Origin: Sepioteuthis lessoniana
Taxonomy: Eukaryota > Mollusca > Cephalopoda > Myopsida > Loliginidae
DNA: 64,000 bases
Direction: 5' to 3'
Assembly (NCBI GenBank): GCA_963585895.1
Contig: OY757921.1
Coordinates: 54,467,590 to 54,531,589, forward strand
Below, in pieces: positions 11,901 through 24,120 of this stretch (position 1 is the first letter of the stretch; each line of letters starts with the position of its first letter). The translations under genes were made by a program, and so were the position numbers. The notes beneath the pieces were generated by a model. It made no database searches and was not told the origin of the DNA. It saw nothing but the letters and a program-made list of their open reading frames with translations.

Positions 11901-12440
11901 GTATATTGTTGACACACACAAAGGTATCCTACTCTCTGGTGAGACGGCTTCTTTATGCATATGACTGACATTGTCACACACTCTGAAGATAAAATGCAAC
12001 GTGTTATGAATCGTCTTCTGCACACATGCCTTTGGTTTAGAAATCAATCTGAAAAAGACTTTTATGCACTATCCAGTTTCTGGATTGCCCGAAATACAAC
12101 CAGTTTTATACTTTAAAGGGAAAAAGCTAAATGTGGTGTACTCTTTTGTATATCTTAGCAGCAGGTTGCTCGGGGATGTAGTTTTGACAACGAGATCTCA
12201 TTGCGCATTGAAAAAGCTTCTGGATCCTTTTTGGGTCTTGAAAATCGTGTTTTGTCCCAGCATAAAGCATATGTTTTGACGACCCTCTTATATTCAAGTT
12301 AAACGTGGACGCTGTATAAGCATCAACTGATGACTCTTTAATGCTTCGAACAACGATGCTTGCAACAAATACTTTGTATTGGATAGAAATCCCATATCCC
12401 AGATATAGAAGTATGAGAAAGAGCTGAGCTACCAAGTGCT
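9000..12440 (+). mobile_element. LINE-C: APE-endonuclease LINE, degenerate full-length copy
   Basis: The leader (9000-9700) has the GTGAAAGCAACCCATCTAGG type of 5' UTR. The APE endonuclease follows: DIDIAGL-F region (about 9835), ISLL-like, SVYDPTMSSS (10,053), IILLCDLDARV (GDFNARVG equivalent, about 10,160), and GADCWTDHHFARAKL (about 10,434), which holds the conserved TDH. RT motifs follow: MDGITAEII (about 11,230), NFRSISLLYNARKVFSRFILNRL (about 11,390), a broken STDLSKAVHTV motif A (about 11,600) and EKASGS-LGLE (about 12,210). The end reads TLLYSS-TWTLYKHQLMT (about 12,290). The family is RTE-like. Many stops and frameshifts make it inactive. The 3' boundary near 12,440 is uncertain. Confidence 0.75.
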
Positions 12441-13946
12441 GAATACTTTTATTAAAAATACTTTTATTAAAAAAACGTGCTGTGTTCTCACCCCCGATAT
12501 GCAACATATATCTATTTGGTACTCTTGGCCAGATGCATTTTCGACCTATTTTGATTTCGAACCTGAGTTATCCACTGGATGATCAAAGGAAAAGCTGTTA
12601 ATAAAAGAAAAGAAAGAAAAAAATAATCAGATACTGAGAAAAGAAGAAAGAACAAGACATGAAAAGAACGAACGAAAGATCGAAATTACTTAATACGTAA
12701 TTGATACTCACCAAAAAGTGGGGGGACAGACAGATGCTAAATCTTTTCATTATCATTTCACAGAATAATTCTACATAATGGGATTTTCTTTGTTGAATGA
12801 AAATTTTAGTCTTATTCCTTTTCTTTTCCGATAAATTTTATTAGGGTCATCAGGAGAGAATGTGCACCGTTTCGGGGCCTTCCTCTGAACGTTTTTATTT
12901 GTACACCGCCCCTTCCCATCACTGAATATCACTGAGCACCCCCTCACTGAATATCACTGTGGCCCTATTACTTATTTACTAAGCTTAGCTTAAATGTTGA
13001 CTCAGAAGTATAACGGCGAAATGTGATTTTAAAAACATCTGCGTGCATTATGAGAATATTGTGTAAATTTCGTTACGCGCTCGTGATCAAGTGTCGGTTT
13101 AACGAACTTCATTTTGAATTGTTCCACGGGATATTTCTTTTGTTCCATATCAACGTGAAACTATTTTCCATTATTTCTATGAGGCGTTCTATACATTTGG
13201 CTCTATTACGCCCTTCGATTCTGATTTGACCCAGAGAGTGGTACAGGGTGTCTGCTAAGAAACCTATTGTTCCTATTTCCGCAGCTTTCACGATCACGAA
13301 ATAAATACAGAAAGATAGAGCAAAAACACACTCGACTGGAAACAGAAAAAAACAACACCTAAAGACAAAGTAGAAAGTTAGAAAAAGAAAAAAAGAATCG
13401 AAAAAGAAAAAGCTGGAAAGAAATCGAAAAGACCAAATAAAGGGATGCCGAAGAAAAAGTAATGAAAATCCCAAGAGAAAGAACTAACAGTATGAGGCGA
13501 AGATGAAAGAAAAAGAAATTAAGGAAAAAGAAAAGAGGGTGTTACAAGATTTAAAAGCAAACACATTGCTCATACTAAAAGATCTCGTAATTTTTTCCTT
13601 CTGTGTCTCTTTCAAGTTTCGTGAGTTTGCACCTGATAGAATTTAACTAATTACGAAAAAATCCGAAATCTGTGATAAGGCCCGTATATTTACATCTAAA
13701 CGGATAGATACTGTAAACAGCTAGGTTTTAGTTAATAGTGAATTAAAAAGGAAAAGAAAGAAAAGAAAAAAAAAGATGCGACATACAAATAGATTGTATC
13801 GGAGGACAATAGGAAAATAGGATTGCTAACATGTCGGAGAAATGACGACTTGATCATAACAAAATTCGAGTGAGCAATACATTGAAAATTTTAACGTAAG
13901 TAGAGATTTTATAAATGAAATTTTAGCGTAAATCGTAAATACGCGT
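12441..13946. other. No gene; A/T-rich with one short tandem duplication
   Basis: No conserved coding or RNA signal was seen. A direct duplication TCACTGAATATCACTG occurs twice between about 12,920 and 12,960 (spacing about 27 bp). Purine-rich and A-rich tracts (13,330-13,560) give spurious open frames on the - strand. Confidence 0.5.
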
Positions 13947-15104
13947 TGTAACGTCCTAATTTGATATTATGAGAGTTTATTTTTTATTTTTTGTATTGTA
14001 TTCGATTTCGAGGTTCGAGAGTTTTGTGCAGTTTATGAGGTTGGGGAGAAGTTTATTTATTTTGGTGCATAGAATAGATGTGTAGGATAGGGTGATTTTG
14101 CTGAGTTGTCTCCGTGTATTGTGTTGGAAAGATTATGGGATTTTCTCTAAATAAGACGAGAATTGTATTGGGAAAATTGTTGATGTTTGGGCCATGAATG
14201 TAATGTTCTTGAATTTTGTCTAATTCTCCAGTTACCCCAGTAACAGCGAATAACTGGTCATAAGAAATCTAGGCGAAATGTTTTGCTGGAATGACTGCGG
14301 TTACGAGGTTTCTGGCCATGATTTTGGGACCAAGAAGTTGGTCCTTGATGTTTTTAGTTTCCTCAAGTTATTGCTGAGGGACCGACGGATTTTTTTAAAT
14401 GAAAAATGTGTTTGCATTGTATTTTTATGTGTGCGTGTGGGAATAGTCAACTACGCGAAGAAAAAGCATAAAAGTTATTTAGATGATAAGAAGAACAGGC
14501 AAGTGTTACATAATTAAAAGGTCACTTTCATAGTTTTTTGTATTATGATTGTTTTATTTTGTTTTTAGTTCTTTTTGTATCTTTTATAAGTCATGAATGG
14601 GGAGAGGACCAGAAGTGGGGATGCGAAAAAATGTTCTCATGGGAACATTTTGGGAAATAGAATAAGGAGGAATGTTTCATATTGACCTTTGACAGCCGGT
14701 TAGTAAACTGGATGTTGCAGTCGTGTCATAAGGTAAACAAGAGACAGCTGAGAGTGAAATGCGCTGGAGGGAAAAATAAGGAGGCGCCCAGAAATTATAT
14801 ACTGGCAGGGGATGTCAGCTGGTCTGTCAATTGGAGAACATTCAACGAGTAGACACGTAGGCTAGAGTGGGGCCAGGTGGCTCTTGGGTTGATAAACAGC
14901 TATGTATTAAGCTCCCGTGAAAGAAGCAAAGCTGTGAAAATGAGTATCGCGACGTAGTGACAATCATAGCAGTCCAACTCTGTCTCTCCATCTCTTTCTC
15001 ATAAGCAGCATTTCGACTCTTTCGAGGAAATAAAGAAGAGAGTTATAGCCTAAATGTTATTGTCACTTGCTCTGCTCCCCCATTATTCTTTCTTTATCCC
15101 ATTA
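13947..15104 (+). mobile_element. Possible LTR-like block
   Basis: The block begins TGTAACGTCC, a start seen in many Ty3/gypsy LTRs. It contains a TATA-like ATTATATACTGG at about 14,797 and an AATAAA signal at about 15,028. A candidate end, TTATACA, lies at about 15,104. These elements come in LTR order (U3, TATA, poly-A, short U5). However, I found no matching target duplication and no second LTR or internal coding region. The 3' end is a guess; it could be plain intergenic DNA. Inside it, an open frame at 14,278-14,517 has no recognisable domain. Confidence 0.25.
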
Positions 15105-15541
15105 TACAGCATACAGAAATGGATAATAAAAGAAACTTTGATTTTAAAAAAGTCCCTTTTGCCCACTGAGATTTACATAATTCAAAGCACTCCAGAAACT
15201 CTTCTTAGAATATGCAGTGAAACTATCCAATCGTATTTCTTTTACTGTCATCCAGGCCTTTCAAACTTACTGATGAGATGATTTTTTGTTTAGAAAACAA
15301 GAGCAAAGTCTGATGAATATGGACAGCGCTGCACTTACTCATCACACGTTTTGCCAAAACTATTTCGTTTTTAAAATATCAAATCTGTCTACATAATTTT
15401 TGTTTAACTTAACACCGATTCGTCATATCGATTTTCTGACAGTATTTTAGATATATATACATTGCTACTTTATATAACAGTTTCTTTGCGGGGCATACGT
15501 CATCATTTGAATTTTAAAGTCATTTTTTAGACATTTTGTTG

Positions 15542-15602
<61 letters not shown>

Positions 15603-16359
15603 TTAATAGATAGATAGATATTTTGTTGAAATATCTATATATGAAAAATGGAAATAAATCCGACTGTGGAAATATAAAATAACAAAAATGAAATATTTAA
15701 AGGATCTTTTTTTTTACTTATGATAATGTATTTTTTTATAAACTATCTTTAAGGAAATATTTAGTACAAAAATTCTCGGCTTCCTTTCAACGATCCATTT
15801 CGAATTAGGCTGACGCCACTCTAGTGTGAAAAAAAATTTTTTTTTAATCTTCTCGAATTGCCAACTTATTTTAGGTCTTTCAAAAGTCAGAAACTCTGAT
15901 TGTCTCTTCATTCTGGTGCCCGAGGAACAAAAAACAAAAATATTTTGTAGTATGAAGCTTTAAACTGAACAAATAAGTGAACAAACCAAACGATTTTTAC
16001 TGCAATAAAAAATATTAGGATCTTTGTTGCAATAAGTACCAAATTTGTATATCACTGCATGTTACTTCGGCAATTTCAAAATCCCCTTTAAATACCACCT
16101 TTCGACTTTCTTTTTCTTGAATAGCATCATTTTTATTCCCCCAAATGAAAAACGGTGTTCATTTTACATATACAGTTAATTGAACCTTCTGAGAAAAATG
16201 GAACAAATTCATTTTTAAATGATTCCTTTTCCTAATCGTAATCTAAAGACTTAATTGATTGTAATCGGACCAATAGTGACCAATATTCTTAATCAGCCCT
16301 GGAAATTTCCTTAATTTTCATTTTAATGGAATTGTTTCATGTTAATGATTTTTGGTTTG
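15105..16359. other. No gene; TA microsatellite inside
   Basis: AT-rich DNA with no recognised coding region. It contains the (TA)n at 15,545-15,601. ATTTTGTTGAAATATATA before that tract recurs as ATTTTGTTGAAATATCTATATA after it, so the microsatellite sits inside a short direct duplication. Confidence 0.5.
15545..15601. repeat. (TA)n microsatellite
   Basis: About 28 uninterrupted TA units, followed by a short GATA run at 15,606-15,620. Confidence 0.95.
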
Positions 16360-16553
16360 GTTTGGTTTCTTTGTTTAGTCGCATATCAATCTTCGTGGGT
16401 TATCTAATGGCCAAACCATCCTTTTAGAAGGACAGCAGTAGTACTATTTAACCCATAGCTGTGAGGAAAATAAGGGGTTACATGCCTTTCACAAAGATAT
16501 TAGTCTAAAAATGACTGTAACAATCCGACTGGAGTTCGAACTCGCTTATACAT
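16360..16553 (-). mobile_element. tRNA-derived SINE, 5'-truncated
   Basis: Read on the - strand it starts at a Pol III B-box-like GCGAGTTCGAACTCC. It continues through a body with TGAAAGGCATGTAACCCC, and ends in a 3' tail with TTGGCCATTAGATAACCCACG and GATATGCGACTAAAC. The same order (AAGCGAGTTCGAAC, body, GGCGTTAAATAACCCACG, GATATGCCATTAAA) is found at 62,925-63,116. That gives two members of one family. The tRNA A-box half is missing here: the truncation point lies a few bases from the left end of the mariner at 16,559. Confidence 0.65.
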
Positions 16554-16558
16554 AGTGC

Positions 16559-17408
<850 letters not shown>

Positions 17409-17673
17409 TGATTCACGTATGTCACAATTTAGCTATAAATTTACGCCATGGAGACGACTTCGAAATCTGTGGAACATGAAGACTTAACGTCACTGAAATG
17501 ATTAATGGTAAGTAAATATTTCATTTGTCATGTTTACATATGTTTTTATAATCTGCTGATATGTTATTGTTAAATCAGAAGGAAGCATTAGAATTATATT
17601 GGAAACCCTGATTACTGGTGTCAATCTGAAATGGACAATATATTTATTTAGTTTCAGAAAAAATTGTTAATTT

Positions 17674-17725
17674 ACCAAATTTGTTCCGACCGCTTTCAGA
17701 CCTTTTATAGGCTATCATCAGGGGT
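17674..17725 (-). repeat. Degenerate hammerhead-like / Penelope-like motif at Tc1 insertion site
   Basis: The - strand has CCCTGATGATAGCC...AGGTCTGAAAGCGGTC: a CTGATGA box, a bulged stem II, GAA, then an AGCGGTC stem III/cleavage region. Stem I does not pair well and stem III is imperfect, so activity is doubtful. The phrase is typical of ribozyme-bearing Penelope-like elements. The Tc1 element at 17,730 inserted only a few bases upstream of the motif. Confidence 0.35.
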
Positions 17726-17729
17726 TGTA

Positions 17730-19307
17730 CAGGGGCCCGACAATATTTTTCGGACACTTTAGTATTCGACTTTCCGAGTAATATAGAATGGCGAAATTCC
17801 TTCAATAGAATAGCATAAACATATAAAGAAAACACCTGTAATAAAAATGGAAGAAAATCGATTAGGTTAGGAAAAATATTTAATTTTCATCATTTTTTAC
17901 AAAACACACGCGACATTATTTTTTGGACATCGTTGAAAAACTGTTAATAGTCTGTAATATCACCTTTCTTCTCAATAACTTTTATCAATCTCTCTTCATA
18001 ATGATCAAACATATGCATAACATCTCTACGTGTTTCTATTAGTTGTTTTTTGGCTCCTAGTATTCGTTCCCATAGTTGAGCCTCTTTCGTTATTTCAGGT
18101 CCATCATAGACAAGTTGCGCAAGCATTTCCCAAACATTTTCTATTAAATTTAGATCTGGGATTCTTGCAGGCCATTCCAAAGTAGTCATATTCACTTTAG
18201 CCATCCATTCTTTCATTAGTTTTGATACATGGATGCTGCAATTGTCTTGCTGTAGAACGAAATCATTCCCCATCTCTCTTCTTATCCTTGGTAGGGCTTT
18301 CTCGTCCAGCAACTGTTTGTAGCTTTCGCTGTTCTGTCGTCCTTTCAGCCACTCCAACCATATATTTCCATTAGCAAAGATCATACCCCAAACCATAACT
18401 CCTCCTACTCCCATCTGTCGTTTGTTCAGTACAACAAGCTCACCCATTCTCGACCAAGTACACCATCCATCGGGCCCATCAAACTTGAAACGCTTCTCAT
18501 CAGTAAATATAACCTTCTTAAAGGCAACATGCTTTGTTAACCACCTTTTAGCACACTCCAGTCTTGCTCCTTTGTGTTTCTTTGTTATTGTAATTTTTTT
18601 TCTTAGCCTTTGCATACTTCCAACCAATCCTATGCAGCATTCTTTGTACTGTTCGGACGTTTACATCCAATTCCCATTTCTCCTTCCCTTTTCTTGCTGT
18701 AACTTTTTCTCCAGATGTCAAAAGCCGTGTCACAGTCCTCTTCATTCTCCTTTCAGTCCTCTTACCAATTGATCTTTTCCGCCCTCTCTTCTTTTTCCGC
18801 TCGGAGTTTGTCTTCAGCATCTATTCGACCGTTGATTTCGACAGCTTCAAATCCATGGCGATCCTTCTGATGCTGAGGCCATCTTCCCGCTTCTTCCGTG
18901 CCAAACAAACGAATTCTTTCGAATGCATTTACCTCATTAAACTTAATTGTTTTGCCAAGAAATGTCCGGACTATTTATGCTGTTAGATTGTCCTATGTTA
19001 ACGTAGTAGTAGGGTGCCAGTGTCCCAGAACAGTGTACAAGTAGAAAATTTGCATACAGCAACATATACATGAACATAGCTCTTGATAAAATAGGATTTT
19101 TTGTCATGTCCGAAAAATAGTGTCGCGCAAGTTTTCGCAAAAATCACAAAAAACTAAAATTATCAAAGCCAAACTAAAAAAAATGATTACACTAGTAGTG
19201 GATTTTCACTCCTCAACTACGTACTTACAATCTCAAAATTTTTTGGCACTAGTGACCACCTTGAAGTACTTTTTTCAAAGTGTTCGAAAAATATTGTCGG
19301 GTCCCTG
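17730..19307 (-). mobile_element. Tc1-family transposon with IR/DR ends
   Basis: The element starts CAGGGGCCCGACAATATT (left) and ends with the complement of CAGGGACCCGACAATATT (right). The 28-bp ends match at all but two positions, and TA lies on each side (17,728-17,729 and 19,308-19,309). A second related motif pair, CGCGACATTATTTTTTGGACAT (17,909-17,930) and ATGTCCGAAAAATAGTGTCGCG (19,103-19,124), lies about 180 bp inside each end. This is the IR/DR layout in which each terminus holds two transposase-binding repeats. Length (1,578 bp) suits a full Tc1. The coding region, on the - strand, carries one clear frameshift. Confidence 0.9.
17944..18950 (-). pseudogene. Tc1-like DD34E transposase, one frameshift
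   Basis: The N-terminal part (about 18,950-18,600) carries the helix-turn-helix region: GRKRSIGKRTERRMKRTV, then VNVRTVQRMLHRIGWKYAKAKKK. At the A-run near 18,593-18,600 the frame slips by one base and continues as a 227-aa open frame. The catalytic residues are visible: FTDEKRF (D1), VLQQDNCSIH (D2) and PDLNLIENVWEML (E). There are exactly 34 residues between D2 and E, i.e. DD34E. KRWLTKHVAF and DKxxW-type context fit Tc1. Apart from the slip and a damaged N-terminus the catalytic core is intact, so the copy looks fairly young. The product would be a cut-and-paste transposase acting on the terminal repeats. Confidence 0.88.
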
Positions 19308-19332
19308 TATGCATGTATAAAGAGTGTTTTTA

Positions 19333-19446
19333 AACCTGAAATCAAGACACTTATCAGGAAACGTGATAGGATCTTAAATAATATAGACAAAATGTGTCAT
19401 TATTATTTAATCAAACATGCTTAAATGAACGACTGCAGCCTACCCC

Positions 19447-19448
<2 letters not shown>
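19333..19448 (+). repeat. Dispersed repeat R1, copy 1, ending in (AT)n
   Basis: This shares ACCTGAAAT/CT-AAGACACTTATCAGGAAAC, then ATATAGACAAAATG, AATCAAACATG and GACTGC-GCCTACCC, with 20,597-20,703. In both copies the repeat ends at a microsatellite. It is an unidentified interspersed repeat, possibly a SINE 3' part with a microsatellite tail. Confidence 0.7.

Positions 19449-19502
<54 letters not shown>
19449..19502. repeat. (AT)n microsatellite
   Basis: About 26 AT units directly following repeat R1 copy 1. Confidence 0.95.
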
Positions 19503-19504
<2 letters not shown>

Positions 19505-19886
19505 GATATTTCAAAATTAACGCAACCGTTATCTTCAATTCTTGTATTTAAAATATTTTCAATCTAAACACTATTTTAAACACACGAATTATTTAAACAT
19601 GCTTATCGCAAATACTCTTTAAGTTTAAAACTTCCGTTTTAACGTTAGCTTTCAATTTTGACAGTAGAATATTTGTTATGAAACACTACACAATAATTTT
19701 TTTTAAATCGGTGAAATAGATTAAAACACATGAACGCACGTTTGTCCTTGGAACAAAAGAACAGTTGACGCAACCAAAAACAATGGATGCACGGATAATG
19801 CTTGTTCAATTCTGACAAGTGATTAATATTTCAATATTTATCTTCGCATACAATCTACCCTCTTATCCTCTCGCTTCCATCGTTTG

Positions 19887-19887
<1 letters not shown>

Positions 19888-19930
<43 letters not shown>
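19888..19930. repeat. (GATA)n microsatellite
   Basis: About 10 GATA units. Confidence 0.95.
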
Positions 19931-19986
19931 ATGAGATGCATATAAGGCATATAATAGAAATTGACTGTCAGATGAAAAAAATTTGA

Positions 19987-20042
19987 AAAAGAAAATGCAA
20001 AAATGATTTTTTTAATAAAAATTCATTTTTGCATTTTCTTTT
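19987..20042. repeat. Perfect 20-bp foldback
   Basis: AAAAGAAAATGCAAAAATGA (19,987-20,006) is exactly reverse-complemented at 20,023-20,042. The spacer is T-rich then A-rich and can extend the stem almost to a closed loop. Confidence 0.8.
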
Positions 20043-20304
20043 CAATAAAAAAAAAATACGTCCAAATATTAAAACAAGTTTTCGTTTTAAAATTCAAAGA
20101 CTGAAAATTTCGTTGTTGTATAGAATTACAGCATTATGCTTTAAAATAAAAAGAAAGACATTTTTACATTTTTAAATTCTATTTTAGACATAACCTGTCA
20201 GGGTTTCCGTCGGGAAAAAATAACCGCCTCTTTTTGTTTTAGTCAATTAAATACTTATTGATATAATTTGTCTTTAGGAATTAAATCGTTGAATTTACTT
20301 GGTC

Positions 20305-20390
20305 CAGAACTCTATCAACAGAAATAGAATATTATCAAGAAATATAGAATATTTAGAAAAAAAAGAACTTTGAGTGTTGATAGAGTTCTG
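20305..20390. repeat. Perfect 16-bp inverted repeat with 54-nt spacer
   Basis: CAGAACTCTATCAACA (20,305-20,320) is exactly reverse-complemented at 20,375-20,390 (TGTTGATAGAGTTCTG). The spacer is A-rich. It may be the termini of a tiny MITE of about 86 bp. Flanks show CC and TC, and no clear target duplication. Confidence 0.7.
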
Positions 20391-20596
20391 TCTTTTAAAC
20401 TCATCAGCATCTCAATTTTTTCCAACTCTGCGTTTACGTAATTTTGTTATGTTACAAGACAATCTAAAAAAAATCATTAAAAAACACTTTTTATACATGC
20501 AAGCAACCCCTAATAATGGCCTATGGACGGTCCGAATGTGCTCGGGACAATTTTGGTAAATTCATCCACCTGAAATTCATCCACCTGAAATTCATC

Positions 20597-20703
20597 CAAC
20601 CTGAAACTAAGACACTTATCAGGAAACTTGAAAGGATCTTTATAGAATTATATAGACAAAATGTTATTTTATTATTCAATCAAACATGAAAGACTGCTAC
20701 CCA
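20597..20703 (+). repeat. Dispersed repeat R1, copy 2, ending in (CA)n(TA)n
   Basis: The second member of the repeat at 19,333. It is preceded by three short tandem copies of ACCTGAAATTCATCC, as if the repeat's 5' edge had slipped. Confidence 0.7.
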
Positions 20704-20737
20704 ACTACACACACGCACACGCACACACACACACACA

Positions 20738-20771
<34 letters not shown>
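20704..20771. repeat. (CA)n then (TA)n compound microsatellite
   Basis: ACACACACGCACACGC-type array passing into about 14 TA units. Confidence 0.95.
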
Positions 20772-20774
<3 letters not shown>

Positions 20775-21049
20775 AAACTCAACGTCTGTGTCTGTGTGTG
20801 TACAGCAATAGGACGAACGGGAATAGAAGCAACATAAAAACAAAGTATGTTGGTTTCCAAAATTCCACCATCTTACAATAACATTTAACCCCCCACCACC
20901 ACCAAATGAGGTTTACATCTCGGCACAGAGCCATTTTGAAAGAGAAAATACATCGAGTTTTCATGGAAGATACATAAAAATGCAGTATGTATTCTAATGT
21001 AAAATTTCACGAGAAAGACAATGACCTACATGACATTCACGTTCCAATG

Positions 21050-22515
21050 CGATTAGTAATCAATGAGACATCAGAGGAGGACAGTTTATGCAAGAAGAGA
21101 TCGACTCAGTACTAAGAAAAATCAAAAATAGAAAAGCAGCGGGGCTTGATGAAACCCCCAAAAGTATGAAAGACAAGTGGATTCGACGACATACTGCTCT
21201 GACACTGTAATGCCGTATATAACCAAAACACAATAGACAGAGGGACAAAGGGATGCATCCTCCCCTTCCCTAAAAAGGGTGACTGCAGAATAGCCAAGAA
21301 CTACCGAGGTATAACCCTTACATCCATAGCAGCGAAGATCGTCAATGCTCTACTACGCAACCGCATAGAACTCAAAATTGAGAAAATACTTTGGAAGAAC
21401 CAAAATGGCTTTCGGAGAAATCGATCCATGACATCACAAATTTTGACTATCCGTCGAATTCTAGAATGTGTACGTGTAAAAAACCTTGACGCAACAATAT
21501 TATTTGTCGACTTCTCCATGGCTTTTGACTCCATACACAGAGGAAAGATGGAACAAATACTACTCGACTATGGCCTACCCAAAGAAACCATCGCAGCCAT
21601 AATGATGCTATATAAAAACGTTACATTAAAAGCCTGATCCCCGGGTGGAGATACAGGCTACTTCGACATTGTAGCAAGTGTGCTACACATTAGCCCCATA
21701 CCTGTTTATCATCTGCTTAGACTACGTGCTTAGAATGTCTATTGATAAAATGAAAGATAACGGTTTCAAGCTGGCAAAGGAAAGAAGCAGAAGATACCCC
21801 GCACAAAATATTACGGACGCGGACTACGCCGATGACATAGCGCTTCTGGCAAATACAGTCGCCGAAGCCGAAACCCTGCTACATAGTCTAGAACGAGTAG
21901 CTGCTGGCATAGGCTTCCATGTCAACGCAGACAAGACAGAATACATGTGCTTTAATCAAAGAAGTGACATCTCCACACTAAATAGTAGTTCTTTGAAACT
22001 AGTGGACAAGTTCCCCTACCTAGGAAGCGCTATTTCATCAACCGAGACAGATATCAACAGGCGACTAGCAAAGGAATGGCCAGCTATCGTTAGGCTATTG
22101 TTTATATGGAAGTCAGACCGGACCGATAAAATAAAACGTAGTTTTTTCCAAGCAGCGGTCGTGTTGTTACTGCTATATGGATGCATTACATGGACGGTAA
22201 CTAAACGTATGAAGAAAAAGCTTGACGGCAATTACACAAGAATACTGCAAGCTGTATTGAACCAGTCCTGGAGGCAGCACCCCACAAAACAGCAGCCGTA
22301 TGACCACCTAATACCTGTCATGAAAACTATCGAAGTTAGACGAACCAGACATACGGGATACAGCTGGAGAAGTAAGGAAGAACTCGTAAGCGACATACTC
22401 CTGTGAAATCCTTGACATGGATGAACAAAGGGAACTATGGACGATAGAGACGGGTGACCAGAGAGGGTCAAGGAGATCTGTGCTGGTGGCGCGACATGAT
22501 GATGATGATGATGTT
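21050..22515 (+). mobile_element. LINE-B copy with best-preserved RT
   Basis: It begins in the connector (GGACAGTTTATGCAAGAAGAG) and carries the full RT order. Motifs are KNYRGITLTSIAAK (about 21,300), QNGFRRNRSMTSQILTIRR (21,400), LFVDFSMAFDSIHRGKMEQIL (motif A, about 21,510), YLFIICLDYVLRMS (about 21,700) and DADYADDIALLANT (intact YADD, about 21,820). Then follow LKLVDKFPYLGSAISSTE, IKRSFFQAAVV (22,130), LNQSWRQHPTKQQ and RRTRHTGYSWRS. A 242-aa frame spans 21,678-22,406. The VLQGDTLAP region is shortened at about 21,690, and stops precede it. It ends with a (GAT)5-like tail at 22,496-22,514. It is the cleanest LINE-B template here, but not active. Confidence 0.82.
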
Positions 22516-23229
22516 ATATTAAGATTATTGCAGTGAAAACGTGAATAGTTAAACGATATCAGTCACTTCGTTTTGAGCAGAAAAAAAACAGCACCTCATT
22601 TGATTTTAATCAGAAACTTTTCTTTTCATTGTTCTAACACCACTTAAGAGTTATATATATGTTTTTTAAGCCTAAGAAACATCTTCGTTGAAAAACGCAC
22701 GGTCAACCCGCAACATTACGTTTAGCAATTCACAAAATAATGTATGAGAGATAAAACAGTTGTAAAGTGATAAATAACACTCCATTAATATGATTCATCT
22801 GCTCTGTTGCTAGCAACATTTAGTTGTACTTTTCGGTCTTCAAGATTTTCATAAAGTAGAAAATAATCACTTTTTCCATGAGTAAATATAGAAATATGAC
22901 TTTTAATTCTTTGTTAATTAACCGTACTTGGAGTGATATAAATAAAATTTCCAATAAATATTCTGAATATGCCAAACTAGGTGACCAACTATCGAGGCTC
23001 TGTGCCTAAGTAAGCTGAACTGATAAAGTATGCACAAACCAAAATTACAGAAAAAGAAATCCACGAAGAAAGAAAATCGACATGAAAGAAAAATGTTTAA
23101 AAGAAAAATCGAATAAAGAAATTTCTAACCATGACATTTAATGAGCTTATTTTGGCATGAGGCTGTAATGTAAAAGTTTTTGAAGTCTCCAACTGACACA
23201 CTGAAACGGACACGCGGAAATGGATAGAT

Positions 23230-23275
23230 ATAGTTTGCTTTAGTTCAGTTTATTTGTTTAATGGCATATCAACTT
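23230..23275 (-). mobile_element. SINE 3'-tail remnant
   Basis: On the - strand, AGTTGATATGCCATTAAACAAA matches the 3' tail shared by the SINEs at 16,360 and 62,925. Only the tail is present. Confidence 0.45.
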
Positions 23276-24120
23276 CTAATGGATCATTTACTACCGAAAT
23301 TTGATTCTTTTTTATTCACTTAATCATAGCTATTAATATATTTCCATTAATATATTTCATTTACTTTTTTATCAGTTTATAAGAATAAAAATTTGTTAGC
23401 ACACAATTATATCGTATCAAGTATTCCTATCACACATCAATAATCAATAAACAACTATATGATTTCCTATCCCAGTTATACATAGCTTTTTTGGCGGGGG
23501 GTCTTATTTCTCTTTAGGGATTACTATCGGCATATTTGAACCACACCAACATAGCTAGCTGAGATGTCGAACTCCTCGCAGTAGGTTGTTAGCCTGGCTC
23601 ACAAATCATTGAACTCTGGGGTGCACTCTCATCATTTACAAAGCTTACCTCAGTTTGACACGAGTTCAAAAATATAGAGTGGAGAGTGTGAACCAAGCTC
23701 ACTGGCAGTAGTCCTAGTTTGCCATCCATTATAGAGCATGAGGCGTCCTAAAGTGATGGAAGATCATTTTCTTATGAGATGCTTCTCATGTGTTCATTAC
23801 AAGTACTGAATATATTACACTTTTTGACCATCACAAGAGAAAGAAGTATTTGAAAAACATTCCGTACATCTTGGAAATAGACGTCCATGATACCAGAGTC
23901 GATGTTGCTCATTGTATCATAACTATATGACGTCTTCTGTGCATACTTCCGATTAGAAGTCAATCATAAGATTTTTCAGAAGGCTTTTTAACTAGAGATA
24001 CGTCTCTTCAACTTATAAAATTATCTGAAGTCTTGTTTTAATTTTATTCGTTTGCTTTTTTCAATCTTTTTTTTATTTTTTTTTGCTTTCTAAACTTTTT
24101 TCTGTATATTTTCAAATTTT

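Larger units (their letters stand above)
19503..21049. other. No gene; foldbacks and microsatellites
   Basis: No conserved coding region. It contains a GATA tract (19,888-19,930), two foldbacks (19,987-20,042 and 20,305-20,390), three tandem CACCTGAAATTCATC units (20,565-20,606), repeat R1 copy 2, and a CA/TA tract. Confidence 0.6.

Noticed and set aside
12830..12870. Hammerhead candidate (CTGATGACCCTAATAAAA...GGAAAAG, - strand)
   Set aside because: No paired stem I and no U-H cleavage site after GAAA; only the short core words match.
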